A stretch of 64,000 nucleotides of DNA, taken from the NCBI RefSeq assembly GCF_014638095.1, contig NZ_BMFH01000001.1, positions 1,621,227 to 1,685,226 on the forward strand, given 5' to 3'. Within the stretch, counting starts at the first letter, position 1. The number at the start of each line of letters is the position of its first letter. The translations under genes and the position numbers were made by a program. Below the pieces are notes generated by a model. That model had not been told where the DNA came from. It was given only the letters and a program-made list of their open reading frames with translations, and ran no database searches. Shown here piece by piece: positions 44,434-52,868 of this stretch. The stretch is from Muriicola marianensis (GTDB lineage: Bacteria; Bacteroidota; Bacteroidia; Flavobacteriales; Flavobacteriaceae).

Positions 44434-44526
44434 CTAGTAGATCCAGGCAGCCAAGGACCGGAACTCCGGTTTGAGCTCCTTCTCCTCCAGAAGTTTCAGG
44501 CGGAGTTTTCTGAAGAGTGCGAGCAT
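44434..44526 (-). pseudogene. Orphan 5' fragment of a third DUF6090 gene
   Basis: On the minus strand an ATG at 44526 opens a 30-codon frame that begins MLALFRKLRLKLL, identical over 13 residues to DUF6090 protein B, then departs (EEKELKPEFRSLAAWIY) and stops at 44434. The DNA at the start is also near-identical to 43250-43289. The transmembrane module is absent. It is best read as the remnant of a deleted or recombined third copy; a functional 30-residue peptide is less likely. Confidence 0.75.
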
Positions 44527-44628
44527 TGTTTACTGGTTGGTCACAAAAAAGAAAATTCTGTTATCTCACTTCTAATTTACCACTTTCTCCTTTCTGAATG
44601 ATATTATAATTACCTCCCCCAGAATTCG

Positions 44629-44636
44629 TAATTTTG
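44629..44636 (+). promoter_or_regulatory. -7 box TAATTTTG immediately before hflX
   Basis: Full match to TAnnTTTG with only 5 nt to the hflX ATG (44642). Transcription from it would start at or next to the start codon. No clear -33 TTG. Confidence 0.5.
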
Positions 44637-44641
44637 CACCC

Positions 44642-45853
44642 ATGCTGGAGAGAAAGACCATAGACCATGAAAAGGCCGTCCTGATCGGGATCATCAACCG
44701 GGAACAGGATGAGGAGAAGGTCACTGAATACCTGGACGAGCTGGAGTTTCTTACCTATACCGCGGGAGGGGAAGTCATCAAACGCTATGTACAGCGCATA
44801 GACGTGCCCAACCCCAAGACCTTTATCGGGAGTGGGAAGATGGCAGAAGTAGAAACCTTTGTAAAGGAACACGAGGTAGGCTCCGTCATCTTTGACGACG
44901 AGCTTACCCCCGTGCAGCAGCGCAATATAGAAAAGCAGCTCCGCTGCAAGATCCTGGACCGCACCGGGCTGATCCTCGACATCTTTGCCCAGCGGGCCCA
45001 GACCAGCTATGCCCGTACCCAAGTAGAGCTGGCCCAGTACGAATACCTCCTGCCCCGCCTCACCGGCCTCTGGACCCACCTCGAAAGACAGCGTGGAGGG
45101 ATCGGGATGCGCGGTCCGGGGGAGACAGAGATAGAAACAGACCGCCGTATCGTGAGGGACCGTATCGCACTGCTGAAAAAGAAACTCACCAAGATAGACA
45201 GGCAGATGGAGACCCAACGCGGCAACCGGGGTTCCCTGGTGCGGGTGGCCCTGGTGGGATATACCAACGTGGGGAAATCCACCCTTATGAACGTGATCAG
45301 CAAGAGCAACGTCTTTGCCGAGAACAAGCTTTTTGCCACCCTGGATACCACGGTGCGCAAGGTGGTCATCGGGAACCTACCTTTTCTTCTGAGTGATACC
45401 GTAGGGTTTATCCGTAAGCTGCCAACCCAATTGGTGGAGAGCTTTAAAGGCACCCTGGACGAGGTACGGGAAGCAGACCTCCTCCTGCACGTGGTGGATA
45501 TCTCCCACCCCAATTTCGAGGAACACATAGATTCCGTTAACCAGGTGCTGAGTGAAATCGGGTGTGCCGAGAAGGCCACCATCATGGTCTTTAACAAAAT
45601 CGACCTGTACAAACATGAAGTGATCGCGGAGGATGATCTCACCACGGAGAAGACCGCCCGACACATGACCCTAGACGAATGGGAGAACACCTGGATGAAG
45701 CGCATGGGCGGGAACGCCCTTTTTATCTCGGCCCTGAACAAGGAGAATTTAGACGAATTCAAGCAACGGGTCTACCGGGCCGTGCGGGAGATCCACGTCA
45801 CCCGCTTCCCCTACAACAACTTTTTATACCCGGAAAACCTGGACGCCTACTAA
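44642..45853 (+). CDS. hflX: Ribosome-associated GTPase HflX
   Basis: A 403-residue GTPase that binds the 50S subunit and splits stalled or hibernating ribosomes. The N-terminal HflX domain holds NPKTFIGSGKMAEV and the signature RGGIGMRGPGETEIETDRR (151-169). A coiled coil follows (about 170-195), then the G domain: P-loop GYTNVGKST (206-214), DTVGFIRKLP (G3) and NKID (G4). Length is normal. It is a single gene with a start codon almost at the promoter -7 box, so the mRNA is probably leaderless. Confidence 0.96.
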   Translation: MLERKTIDHEKAVLIGIINREQDEEKVTEYLDELEFLTYTAGGEVIKRYVQRIDVPNPKTFIGSGKMAEVETFVKEHEVGSVIFDDELTPVQQRNIEKQLRCKILDRTGLILDIFAQRAQTSYARTQVELAQYEYLLPRLTGLWTHLERQRGGIGMRGPGETEIETDRRIVRDRIALLKKKLTKIDRQMETQRGNRGSLVRVALVGYTNVGKSTLMNVISKSNVFAENKLFATLDTTVRKVVIGNLPFLLSDTVGFIRKLPTQLVESFKGTLDEVREADLLLHVVDISHPNFEEHIDSVNQVLSEIGCAEKATIMVFNKIDLYKHEVIAEDDLTTEKTARHMTLDEWENTWMKRMGGNALFISALNKENLDEFKQRVYRAVREIHVTRFPYNNFLYPENLDAY

Positions 45854-46093
45854 AAAGGTCCGCTTGGGGTATGTCATTCACCGACGTTTTTGACCCTTCG
45901 TAAGACACACAACAAATTCCCCGCGATTGACAACACGGATTTGGCGCTCCGCCTTCCTCTTTTTACTTTTACAGTGTAGTTAAGTGTAAGTGTTTATCCC
46001 CAAATCCTACCCTGAACTATTTCTTAGTGTTCATTTCCCCAAATCGACACCAGGAATCAGAAATTGAACATTTCATAGCAAATGTAGACCTGC

Positions 46094-46124
46094 AAAAATC
46101 CCGGCTTCTCGCCGGGATTTTTTT
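46094..46124. terminator. Bidirectional terminator at the end of the suf operon
   Basis: AAATCCCGGC and GCCGGGATTT form a perfect 10-bp stem with a 5-nt loop (46096-46120). It is flanked by seven Ts on the plus strand and five Ts (TTTTTGC) on the minus strand. It touches the stop codon of the DUF2480 gene and can also stop transcripts from hflX. Confidence 0.85.
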
Positions 46125-46632
46125 ATTTCTTCTTTTTAAACAAGGGCACCGAGGAACAGGCCTCCCCGTACATCACGCTCCGGGCGACGCCCTGTAGTTT
46201 TCGGGTGGCCCAGATATAGGCGTTGGGGGGTACGGGCTTGTTCGCACACCCCTTGATGATCACAGGTTTGTCTTTCAGGTGGGATACGTCAAGCGCATCC
46301 AGGGTTTTCTGGTAGAGCACGGTCTCAAGCAATTCCAGGCTTCCCTGCACCACCTCAGTCGCAAATGGTTGGAGACGGGTGGTGACCAGCATAAAGGCCC
46401 AGCCGGGCACGATAGCGTCCATAGAACAGTGCACGGCCACGAAGGCATCCTCGTACTGCTCCCAGTTGTGCGCCTCCACCTCAGCCCGGAATTCCTTTTC
46501 CCTCAGGATGACCCCTTCCATCAGCCAGGGGCTGATATCCAGCACCATACGCTTCCCCTTGGGATAATGATCCTCCAGGTCAAAGGTCACCAGCGGACTG
46601 GCACTTACTCTGTTGACGATCTCTTCGGACAT
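46123..46632 (-). CDS. DUF2480 family protein, last gene of the suf operon
   Basis: A 169-residue protein of the Bacteroidota DUF2480 family. It is probably cytoplasmic, without signal or membrane segment. Visible features are LVTFDLEDHYPKGKRMVLDISPWLMEG at the start and a C-terminal VIIKGCANKPVPPNAYIWATRKL with one conserved-looking cysteine. Function is unknown. Its place directly after the DUF59 gene (23 nt) at the end of the suf operon, and the terminator at its stop codon, tie it to Fe-S assembly. Confidence 0.85.
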   Translation of the reverse strand: MSEEIVNRVSASPLVTFDLEDHYPKGKRMVLDISPWLMEGVILREKEFRAEVEAHNWEQYEDAFVAVHCSMDAIVPGWAFMLVTTRLQPFATEVVQGSLELLETVLYQKTLDALDVSHLKDKPVIIKGCANKPVPPNAYIWATRKLQGVARSVMYGEACSSVPLFKKKK

Positions 46633-46655
46633 GGTCAGAAAATAATGGAAATATT

Positions 46656-46982
46656 TTACAGTAGGCCCAGCTCCAGCTTGGCCTCCTCGCTCATCAGGTC
46701 CTGGCTCCAGGGCGGATCAAAGGTGATCTCCACCTCGGCGTCCTTTACGATGTCCAGGGATTTTACCTTCTCCTCCACCTCCACGGGCAGGGTTTCTGCC
46801 ACAGGGCAATTGGGGGAGGTCAGGGTCATCAGGATCTTTACCTCGTTGTCTTCGTTGACAAAGACATCGTAGATCAGGCCCAGTTCATATATGTCGACAG
46901 GGATCTCAGGATCGTAAATGGTCTTCAGTACCCTTACGATCTTTTCTCCCAGTTCCTGTGTGTCTATAGCGGTCTTACTCAT
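46656..46982 (-). CDS. DUF59/MIP18-family Fe-S assembly factor (SufT-like)
   Basis: A 108-residue DUF59-domain protein. The core is TIYDPEIPVDIYELGLIYDV followed by LTSPNCPVAETLP, whose cysteine is the reactive residue of the family, and FDPPWSQDLMS near the end. DUF59 proteins help deliver or mature Fe-S clusters to targets. It lies 7 nt after sufE and 23 nt before the DUF2480 gene. Confidence 0.92.
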   Translation of the reverse strand: MSKTAIDTQELGEKIVRVLKTIYDPEIPVDIYELGLIYDVFVNEDNEVKILMTLTSPNCPVAETLPVEVEEKVKSLDIVKDAEVEITFDPPWSQDLMSEEAKLELGLL

Positions 46983-46989
46983 CTCGCTC

Positions 46990-47415
46990 TTAATTTAATT
47001 GGGTTTGGTAGGCCACGGCGTACAGCTTCAGCTGCTTGATCATGCTGACCAGGCCGTTGGCCCTGGTGGGCGACAGGTGCTCCTTCAACCCGATCTCATC
47101 GATGAATTTTGTGTCGGCATCGATGATGTCCTGGGGTTTCTGGTGACTGAACGCCCGGATCAGGATGGCGATGATCCCCTTGGTAATGATGGCATCACTG
47201 TCTGCGGTAAAGACCAGCTCGTCCCCTTCCAGTTCGGCGTGTACCCAAACCTTGCTCTGGCAGCCTTTGATGATGTGGTCCTCTGTCTTGTATTCCTCTT
47301 TGATCAAAGGCAGGGATTTCCCCAGCTCGATCATATACTCATACCGCTGCATCCAGTCGTCGAACATGGAAAATTCTTCAACGATCTCATTTTGTATCTC
47401 GGGTATGCTGCTCAT
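46990..47415 (-). CDS. sufE: Cysteine desulfuration protein SufE
   Basis: A 141-residue sulfur acceptor that takes persulfide from SufS and passes it to the SufBCD scaffold. The persulfide-carrying cysteine is Cys52 in IIKGCQSKVWV. The fold is the SufE/IscU-like alpha-beta type and the length is normal. It starts 99 nt after the sufS stop on the same strand. Confidence 0.95.
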   Translation of the reverse strand: MSSIPEIQNEIVEEFSMFDDWMQRYEYMIELGKSLPLIKEEYKTEDHIIKGCQSKVWVHAELEGDELVFTADSDAIITKGIIAILIRAFSHQKPQDIIDADTKFIDEIGLKEHLSPTRANGLVSMIKQLKLYAVAYQTQLN

Positions 47416-47514
47416 CCTGTTTGTTTTGTCGCAAAAATACGATAAGTATTACTGTCTTTCAACAGAACTACCCCATCCTAACATTTTATTCACAAGGAGG
47501 TCTCTGCCGGGTGA

Positions 47515-48741
47515 TCAGGTCAGCATCTGCCTGGCCTTTACCAGGGCCTCCACAAAGCGGTCTACCTCTTCTTTGGTATTGTAGAAGCTGAAGCTGGCCC
47601 GTATGGTGCCGGGGATCTGGAAGAAGTCCATCACAGGCTGGGCGCAGTGATGGCCGGTGCGTACGGCGATGCCCATCTTGTCTAACAGGGTGCCAACGTC
47701 ATAGGGGTGGATACCTTTGATATTGAAGGAGATCACGGCCGTCTTTCGCGTAGCCGTGCCGTAGAATTGCATCCCTTCGATACGGGAGAGCTTTTCCGTG
47801 GCATAGGCCAGGAGTTCGTGTTCATACGCGTCTATAACCTCCAGGCCGATTGAGTTCAGGTAATCGATGGCCGCTCCAAAGGCAATCCCGCCGCAGATGT
47901 TGGGGGTGCCGGCCTCGAATTTATAAGGCAGGTCGGCATAGGTGGTTTTCTCAAAGGTCACCTCGGCGATCATCTCCCCTCCCCCCTGGTATGGGGGTAA
48001 TTTTTTGAGCCAGTCCTGTTTCCCGTACAGCATACCAATGCCCGTGGGCCCGCAGAGTTTGTGGGCAGAAGCAGTGTAGAAATCTACATCCAGCTTTTGC
48101 ACGTCTACTTTTAGGTGGGGAGACGATTGAGCCCCGTCAACCAACACGGCTGCCCCTACGGCATGGGCCAGGGGGATGATCTCTTCGATGGGGTTGATGG
48201 TCCCCAGGGCGTTGGAGACGTGGTTGCAGACGACAAGTTTGGTACGCCTGGAGAGTAATTTCTTGTAGTCATCCATTTTCAGGACGCCATCGGTATCCAT
48301 GGGAATTACTTTCAGGGTAGAACCGGTTCGCTCACAGAGCATTTGCCAGGGCACGATGTTGCTGTGGTGCTCCATGGCCGAGACCAGGATCTCATCCCCT
48401 TTTTTGAGGAGGGAAGTAAACCCATTGGCCACCAGGTTGATGCTGTGGGTGGTCCCGGAGGTAAAGATGATCTCGTGGGTATGGGCTGCGTTGAAGAACT
48501 GCTGTATCTTTTTCCGGCCTTCTTCATAGGCCTCCGTGGCTTCCTGGGCCAGGGCATGCACACCCCGGTGGATGTTGGCATTGTACCGGCTGTAGTATTC
48601 GACGATGGTGTCTATGACCTGCCTGGGTGTCTGAGAGGTGGCCGCATTGTCGAAATAGACCAGGGGGTTCCCGTTCACCTTCCTGGTGAGGATAGGGAAG
48701 TCCTTTCTTATTTTGGCAATATCCAATTGTGTCTCAGTCAT
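47515..48741 (-). CDS. sufS: Cysteine desulfurase SufS
   Basis: A 408-residue PLP enzyme that removes sulfur from L-cysteine for Fe-S clusters. The PLP lysine is Lys228 in TASAHKLCGPTG, and the persulfide cysteine is Cys366 in RTGHHCAQPV, the short-loop group II (SufS/CsdA) arrangement. The N-terminal YFDNAATSQTP is also typical. It starts 21 nt after the sufD stop. Confidence 0.97.
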   Translation of the reverse strand: MTETQLDIAKIRKDFPILTRKVNGNPLVYFDNAATSQTPRQVIDTIVEYYSRYNANIHRGVHALAQEATEAYEEGRKKIQQFFNAAHTHEIIFTSGTTHSINLVANGFTSLLKKGDEILVSAMEHHSNIVPWQMLCERTGSTLKVIPMDTDGVLKMDDYKKLLSRRTKLVVCNHVSNALGTINPIEEIIPLAHAVGAAVLVDGAQSSPHLKVDVQKLDVDFYTASAHKLCGPTGIGMLYGKQDWLKKLPPYQGGGEMIAEVTFEKTTYADLPYKFEAGTPNICGGIAFGAAIDYLNSIGLEVIDAYEHELLAYATEKLSRIEGMQFYGTATRKTAVISFNIKGIHPYDVGTLLDKMGIAVRTGHHCAQPVMDFFQIPGTIRASFSFYNTKEEVDRFVEALVKARQMLT

Positions 48742-48762
48742 CCCGAAAATGTATTCTCGAAG

Positions 48763-50079
48763 TTAGAGGTCGAATCCAAGCCGTACCCCCAGTTTTGTGG
48801 CGATCAGCTTGTTGATGCGTTTTTTGAGCTCCGGCAGTCGCACGCTCTCCAGTACATTGTTTGCAAAGGCGTACATCAGGAGGCCGGTGGCTTCCTTTCT
48901 GGGGATGCCCCTCGACTGCAGGTAGAACAGTGCGTCCTCATCGAGCTGACCTATAGTACAGCCGTGGGAACATTTCACGTCGTCTGCGAAGATCTCCAAC
49001 TGGGGCTTGGTGTTCACCGTCGCCTGGTCGCTGATCAGCACGTTGTTGTTCTGCTGAAAGGCATTGGTCTTCTGGGCGATCTTGTCTACAATGATCTTCC
49101 CGTTAAAGACGCCGGTTGATTTTTCCCCATAGATCCCTTTGTAATCCTGGTGGCTTTCGCAATTGGGCTGTTGGTGGTGCACCAGGGTATGGTGGTCTAC
49201 GTGTTGCTTTTCCCCCAGGATGGTCACCCCCTTGAGGGTAGATTCTATGTGCTCCCCGTGCTGGTAGAAGTTGAGGTTATTGCGGGTGAGTTTCCCCCCG
49301 AAGGAGAAGGTATGCACATTCACCACGCTCTTATCTTTTTGGGCGATATAGGTATTGTCTATGAGGGTGGCCTGTTCGCTGTCATTCTGAACCTTGTAGT
49401 AGTCTACAATGGCATTCTTTGCCGCGAAGATCTCGGTCACGCTGTTGGTGAGCACCGGGTTGCCCGTCAGGCTCTGGTGTCTTTCGATGACCTGCAGCTC
49501 AGCATTCTCTTCTGCAATGATCAGGTTTCTCGGCTGCAGCATGAGGGAAGCTTCATTCCCGGTGGCGAAATGGATGATCTCCACGGGTTTCTTGGGCGCT
49601 TTGTTCTTTGGGATGTAGATATACGCCCCTTCCCGGCTAAAGGCCGTGTTCAGGGTGGTAAGAGATTCATCGTTGGAAGCAGCCTTATTGAAATACACGT
49701 CGATGACTGGTTTGTACATGGGCTTGGTGAGAGCAGAGCTCATCAGGCAGATGTCTACCCCGTCATGGGTGGTCTCCGAAAGATAGGAACTGTAGATCCC
49801 GTCTATAAATACGATCTTATAGGTATCGATCTCGTGCAGGAAATACTTCTTTACCTGGTGGTATTCCAGGGCGTTCTCTTCCTTTGGGAAAATGCTGAAA
49901 TCTGTCTTCAGCACGCTGTTCAGAGATGTATATTTCCAGGCCTCCTCCTTTTTTGTGGGGAAGCCCTTGGCTTCAAAATTCTTGATCGCCTCCGTGCGGA
50001 TATCGTGTACGGGGTGGTCTACATCCACGTTGTTCTCGAATGCCATGAAGGACGATACCAATTTTTCCTTTAGATCCAT
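48763..50079 (-). CDS. sufD: Fe-S scaffold subunit SufD
   Basis: A 438-residue SufB/SufD-family beta-helix protein that pairs with SufB in the SufBC2D scaffold. The C-terminal DDVKCSHGCTIGQLDEDALFYLQSRGI carries the Cys and His that line the SufB-SufD interface in the E. coli complex. The N-terminal helical region (PTKKEEAWKYTSL) is the usual SufD opening. It begins 47 nt after sufC. Confidence 0.95.
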   Translation of the reverse strand: MDLKEKLVSSFMAFENNVDVDHPVHDIRTEAIKNFEAKGFPTKKEEAWKYTSLNSVLKTDFSIFPKEENALEYHQVKKYFLHEIDTYKIVFIDGIYSSYLSETTHDGVDICLMSSALTKPMYKPVIDVYFNKAASNDESLTTLNTAFSREGAYIYIPKNKAPKKPVEIIHFATGNEASLMLQPRNLIIAEENAELQVIERHQSLTGNPVLTNSVTEIFAAKNAIVDYYKVQNDSEQATLIDNTYIAQKDKSVVNVHTFSFGGKLTRNNLNFYQHGEHIESTLKGVTILGEKQHVDHHTLVHHQQPNCESHQDYKGIYGEKSTGVFNGKIIVDKIAQKTNAFQQNNNVLISDQATVNTKPQLEIFADDVKCSHGCTIGQLDEDALFYLQSRGIPRKEATGLLMYAFANNVLESVRLPELKKRINKLIATKLGVRLGFDL

Positions 50080-50126
50080 TTCTCTTGTTTTCTTTGCCCC
50101 GTTTCCGGGTAGTCCTTATGATAATC

Positions 50127-50879
50127 TCAGGCTACGGGTTCTTTCTTGATCCAGTCGTATCCCTTCTCCTCCAACTCCAGAGCCAGTTCCTTGGTGCCGG
50201 ATTTGACGATCTTCCCATCGTGGATCACGTGTACGAAGTCGGGGATGATATATTCCAGGAGTCGCTGGTAGTGGGTGATCACGATGACCGCGTTGTCCTT
50301 GTTCCTGAGTTTGTTTACCCCATTTGCCACGATGCGGAGGGCGTCAATGTCCAGGCCGGAGTCAGTCTCATCCAGGATGGCCAGTTTGGGCTCGAGCATG
50401 GCCATCTGAAAGATCTCGTTTCTCTTCTTCTCTCCCCCGGAGAACCCTTCGTTCAGGGAACGGGAGAGGAATTTACGGTCGATGTCGAGCAGTTCGGATT
50501 TCTCACGGATGCGCTTCAGCATTTCGTTGGCCGGCATGTCTTCCAGGCCACGGGCCTTGCGCGACTCGTTTATGGCCGTCTTCATAAAGTTGGTCACAGT
50601 AACCCCTGGGATCTCCACCGGGTACTGGAAGGAGAGGAAAATGCCTTTGTGTGCTCTTTCTTCAGGAGCCACCTCTTCCAGGTCTTCCCCTTCAAAGACC
50701 ACAGAGCCTTTGGAGATCTCAAAATCTTCTTTTCCGGCGATCACAGAGGCCAGGGTACTTTTTCCCGAACCATTAGGTCCCATGATGGCGTGTATCTCCC
50801 CCGGGTTTACTTCCAGGTTTACCCCTTTCAGGATCTTCTTTCCCTCTACCCCTGCGTGCAGATTTTTGATTTTCAACAT
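50127..50879 (-). CDS. sufC: Fe-S assembly ATPase SufC
   Basis: A 250-residue ABC-type ATPase of the SufBC2D complex. The start is set at 50879 (MLKIKNLHAGVEGKKIL), the normal SufC N-terminus; the 30 residues in frame upstream overlap sufB. Walker A GPNGSGKS is at 34-41, the signature is FSGGEKKRNEI, and Walker B is AILDETDSGLD. It lies 34 nt after the sufB stop. Confidence 0.97.
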   Translation of the reverse strand: MLKIKNLHAGVEGKKILKGVNLEVNPGEIHAIMGPNGSGKSTLASVIAGKEDFEISKGSVVFEGEDLEEVAPEERAHKGIFLSFQYPVEIPGVTVTNFMKTAINESRKARGLEDMPANEMLKRIREKSELLDIDRKFLSRSLNEGFSGGEKKRNEIFQMAMLEPKLAILDETDSGLDIDALRIVANGVNKLRNKDNAVIVITHYQRLLEYIIPDFVHVIHDGKIVKSGTKELALELEEKGYDWIKKEPVA

Positions 50880-50913
50880 GATATTCTCTTTTTCTTCTTT
50901 TGTCAATGATTTC

Positions 50914-52359
50914 TTATCCCACAGAACCTTCAAGGCTGATCTCCAGCAATTTCTGTGCTTCCACGGCAAATTCCATGGGCAGTTTGTTCAGTACCTCTTT
51001 GCTGAAACCGTTCACGATAAGGGCGATGGCCTTTTCGGTATCTATCCCCCTCTGGTTGCAGTAAAAGATCTGGTCTTCCCCTATCTTGCTCGTGGTAGCC
51101 TCGTGTTCTATCTGGGCTGTCTTGTTCTTCGCTTCAATGTACGGAAAGGTATGGGCCCCGCATTCATTCCCCATCAAAAGGGAATCGCACTGGGAGAAGT
51201 TCCGGGCATTCTCTGCCCTGCTGTTCACCTGTACCAGTCCGCGGTAACTGTTCTGTGATTTCCCTGCCGAGATCCCTTTAGAGATGATGGTGCTCCTGGT
51301 GTTCTTCCCCAGGTGGATCATCTTGGTACCTGTATCGGCCTGCTGGAAATTGTTGGTCACGGCGATAGAGTAGAATTCCCCGATGGAATTGTCCCCTTTG
51401 AGTATACAGGAAGGGTACTTCCAGGTAATGGCCGAGCCGGTCTCCACCTGTGTCCAGGAGATCTTGGCATTGCGCTCACACAGCCCTCTTTTGGTCACAA
51501 AGTTATAGACCCCTCCTTTTCCTTCCTTGTCGCCCGGGAACCAGTTCTGGACGGTAGAGTATTTGATCTCCGCATCGTCAAGAGCGATGAGTTCCACAAC
51601 GGCGGCATGCAATTGGTTCTCATCCCGCGATGGGGCTGTACACCCTTCCAGGTAACTCACGTAGCTGCCCTCGTCAGCGATCACCAGGGTCCTTTCGAAC
51701 TGCCCGGTACCGGCCTGGTTGATCCTGAAATAGGTGGAGAGTTCCATTGGGCACTTCACGCCCTTTGGGATATAGCAGAAGGACCCGTCTGAGAAAACAG
51801 CTGAATTCAGGGCCGCGTAAAAGTTGTCTTTGGGGGGAACCACGGTTCCGATGTATTTTTTAACCAGTTCAGGGTGTTCCTGTATGGCTTCGGAGATGGA
51901 GCAGAAAATGATGCCTTTCTCAGCCAGGGTCTTTTTAAAAGTGGTGGCCACGGAAACAGAATCCATAACGATATCCACAGCAACGCCGGCCAGCTTTTTC
52001 TGTTCGTCAATAGAGATCCCCAACCTTTTGAAGGTGTTGAGCAGCTCAGGATCTACCTCATCCAGGCTGTTGTACTTGGGCTTTTTATTGGGAGCTGAAT
52101 AATAGCTGATATCCTGAAAATCGGGTTTTTTGTAGTGAATGTTTGCCCATTCGGGTTCTATCATCTCCTTCCACCCGCGGTAGGCTTCCAGCCTCCACTG
52201 CGTCATCCAATCGGGTTCTTCCTTCTTCTTGGAAAGGGCGATGATGACCTCTTCATTGAGTCCTTTGGGAAAGGTGTCCGATTCAATATCCGTATAGAAA
52301 CCGTATTCGTATTCTTTGGTTTCCAGTTCTTTCTTTAATTCTTCCTCTGTGTAAGCCAT
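50914..52359 (-). CDS. sufB: Fe-S scaffold subunit SufB
   Basis: A 481-residue SufB, the main scaffold on which nascent Fe-S clusters form. Family blocks include [38 protein letters not shown] and the C-terminal [21 protein letters not shown] with the conserved cysteine. Length is that of the long SufB type. It starts 17 nt after the sufA stop. Confidence 0.97.
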   Translation of the reverse strand: MAYTEEELKKELETKEYEYGFYTDIESDTFPKGLNEEVIIALSKKKEEPDWMTQWRLEAYRGWKEMIEPEWANIHYKKPDFQDISYYSAPNKKPKYNSLDEVDPELLNTFKRLGISIDEQKKLAGVAVDIVMDSVSVATTFKKTLAEKGIIFCSISEAIQEHPELVKKYIGTVVPPKDNFYAALNSAVFSDGSFCYIPKGVKCPMELSTYFRINQAGTGQFERTLVIADEGSYVSYLEGCTAPSRDENQLHAAVVELIALDDAEIKYSTVQNWFPGDKEGKGGVYNFVTKRGLCERNAKISWTQVETGSAITWKYPSCILKGDNSIGEFYSIAVTNNFQQADTGTKMIHLGKNTRSTIISKGISAGKSQNSYRGLVQVNSRAENARNFSQCDSLLMGNECGAHTFPYIEAKNKTAQIEHEATTSKIGEDQIFYCNQRGIDTEKAIALIVNGFSKEVLNKLPMEFAVEAQKLLEISLEGSVG

Positions 52360-52376
52360 ATTCTGTGTTCTTCAGA

Positions 52377-52706
52377 TTAAAGGGAAAAACTCTCTCCGCA
52401 GCCGCAGGTTCTCTGGGCATTGGGGTTGTTGAAAACAAATCCCTTCCCGTTGAGGCCGCCTGAATATTCCAGGACCGTTCCCACCAGGTAGAGAAAGCTC
52501 TTCTTATCGACGAGGATACGCACGTCATTGTCCTCAAAGACCTTGTCTGTATCGTTGATCTGATTGTCAAACCTGAGCTCATAGGACAAACCGCTGCAGC
52601 CCCCGCTCTTTACGCCCACGCGAACGTAGTCTTTGGCAAGGTCATATCCTTCCTCTGTCATGAGGGCGGATACCTTCTTTTTAGCCGATTCAGATACTTT
52701 GATCAT
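52377..52706 (-). CDS. sufA: A-type Fe-S carrier SufA/IscA-like
   Basis: A 109-residue A-type carrier. The start is set at 52706 (MIKVSESAKKKV) because a full promoter lies between it and the longer in-frame ORF. The three cluster-binding cysteines are Cys37 (SGGCSGLSYEL), Cys101 and Cys103 (TCGCGESF). It carries Fe-S clusters from the SufBCD scaffold to target proteins. First gene of the suf operon, which runs to 46123. Confidence 0.95.
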   Translation of the reverse strand: MIKVSESAKKKVSALMTEEGYDLAKDYVRVGVKSGGCSGLSYELRFDNQINDTDKVFEDNDVRILVDKKSFLYLVGTVLEYSGGLNGKGFVFNNPNAQRTCGCGESFSL

Positions 52707-52734
52707 CTTAATTGGACTTATTCTAAATAGTTTA

Positions 52735-52764
52735 CAAATATACACTAAATACAGGGAGTTCAAA
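52735..52764 (-). promoter_or_regulatory. Promoter of the suf operon, TTTG-N18-TATATTTG
   Basis: On the minus strand TTTG (52764-52761) and TATATTTG (52742-52735) are 18 nt apart, a near-perfect Bacteroidota promoter. The start codon of sufA is 28 nt after the -7 box, giving a leader of about 20 nt. No IscR-like or Fur-like operator is evident by eye. Confidence 0.8.
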
Positions 52765-52868
52765 CGAATCCTAACATTATAATAACATATATGAGGATCA
52801 GTCTTTTCTATGCTCCAGGTCAAGAAAAGATCGAAGGCAAAAAAGCGGATAGGTAAAAGGTGGGATTC

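Larger units (their letters stand above)
44280..44641. other. Intergenic region between the amidohydrolase and hflX
   Basis: 362 nt without an intact gene. It holds the broken DUF6090 start (44434-44526), whose DNA matches the first 40 nt or so of paralogue B, and the -7 box of hflX (44629-44636). I see no tRNA, no IS end and no strong hairpin. Confidence 0.8.

Noticed and set aside
45007-45762. 251-codon minus-strand ORF inside hflX
   Set aside because: Ser/Arg-rich shadow of the HflX G domain; no initiation signal.
49150-50073. 307-codon plus-strand ORF inside sufD
   Set aside because: Antisense to a certain gene; low-complexity hydrophobic translation typical of a shadow frame.
52707-52823. 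Upstream extension of sufA
   Set aside because: It spans a strong promoter (52735-52764), and the conserved N-terminus begins at 52706.
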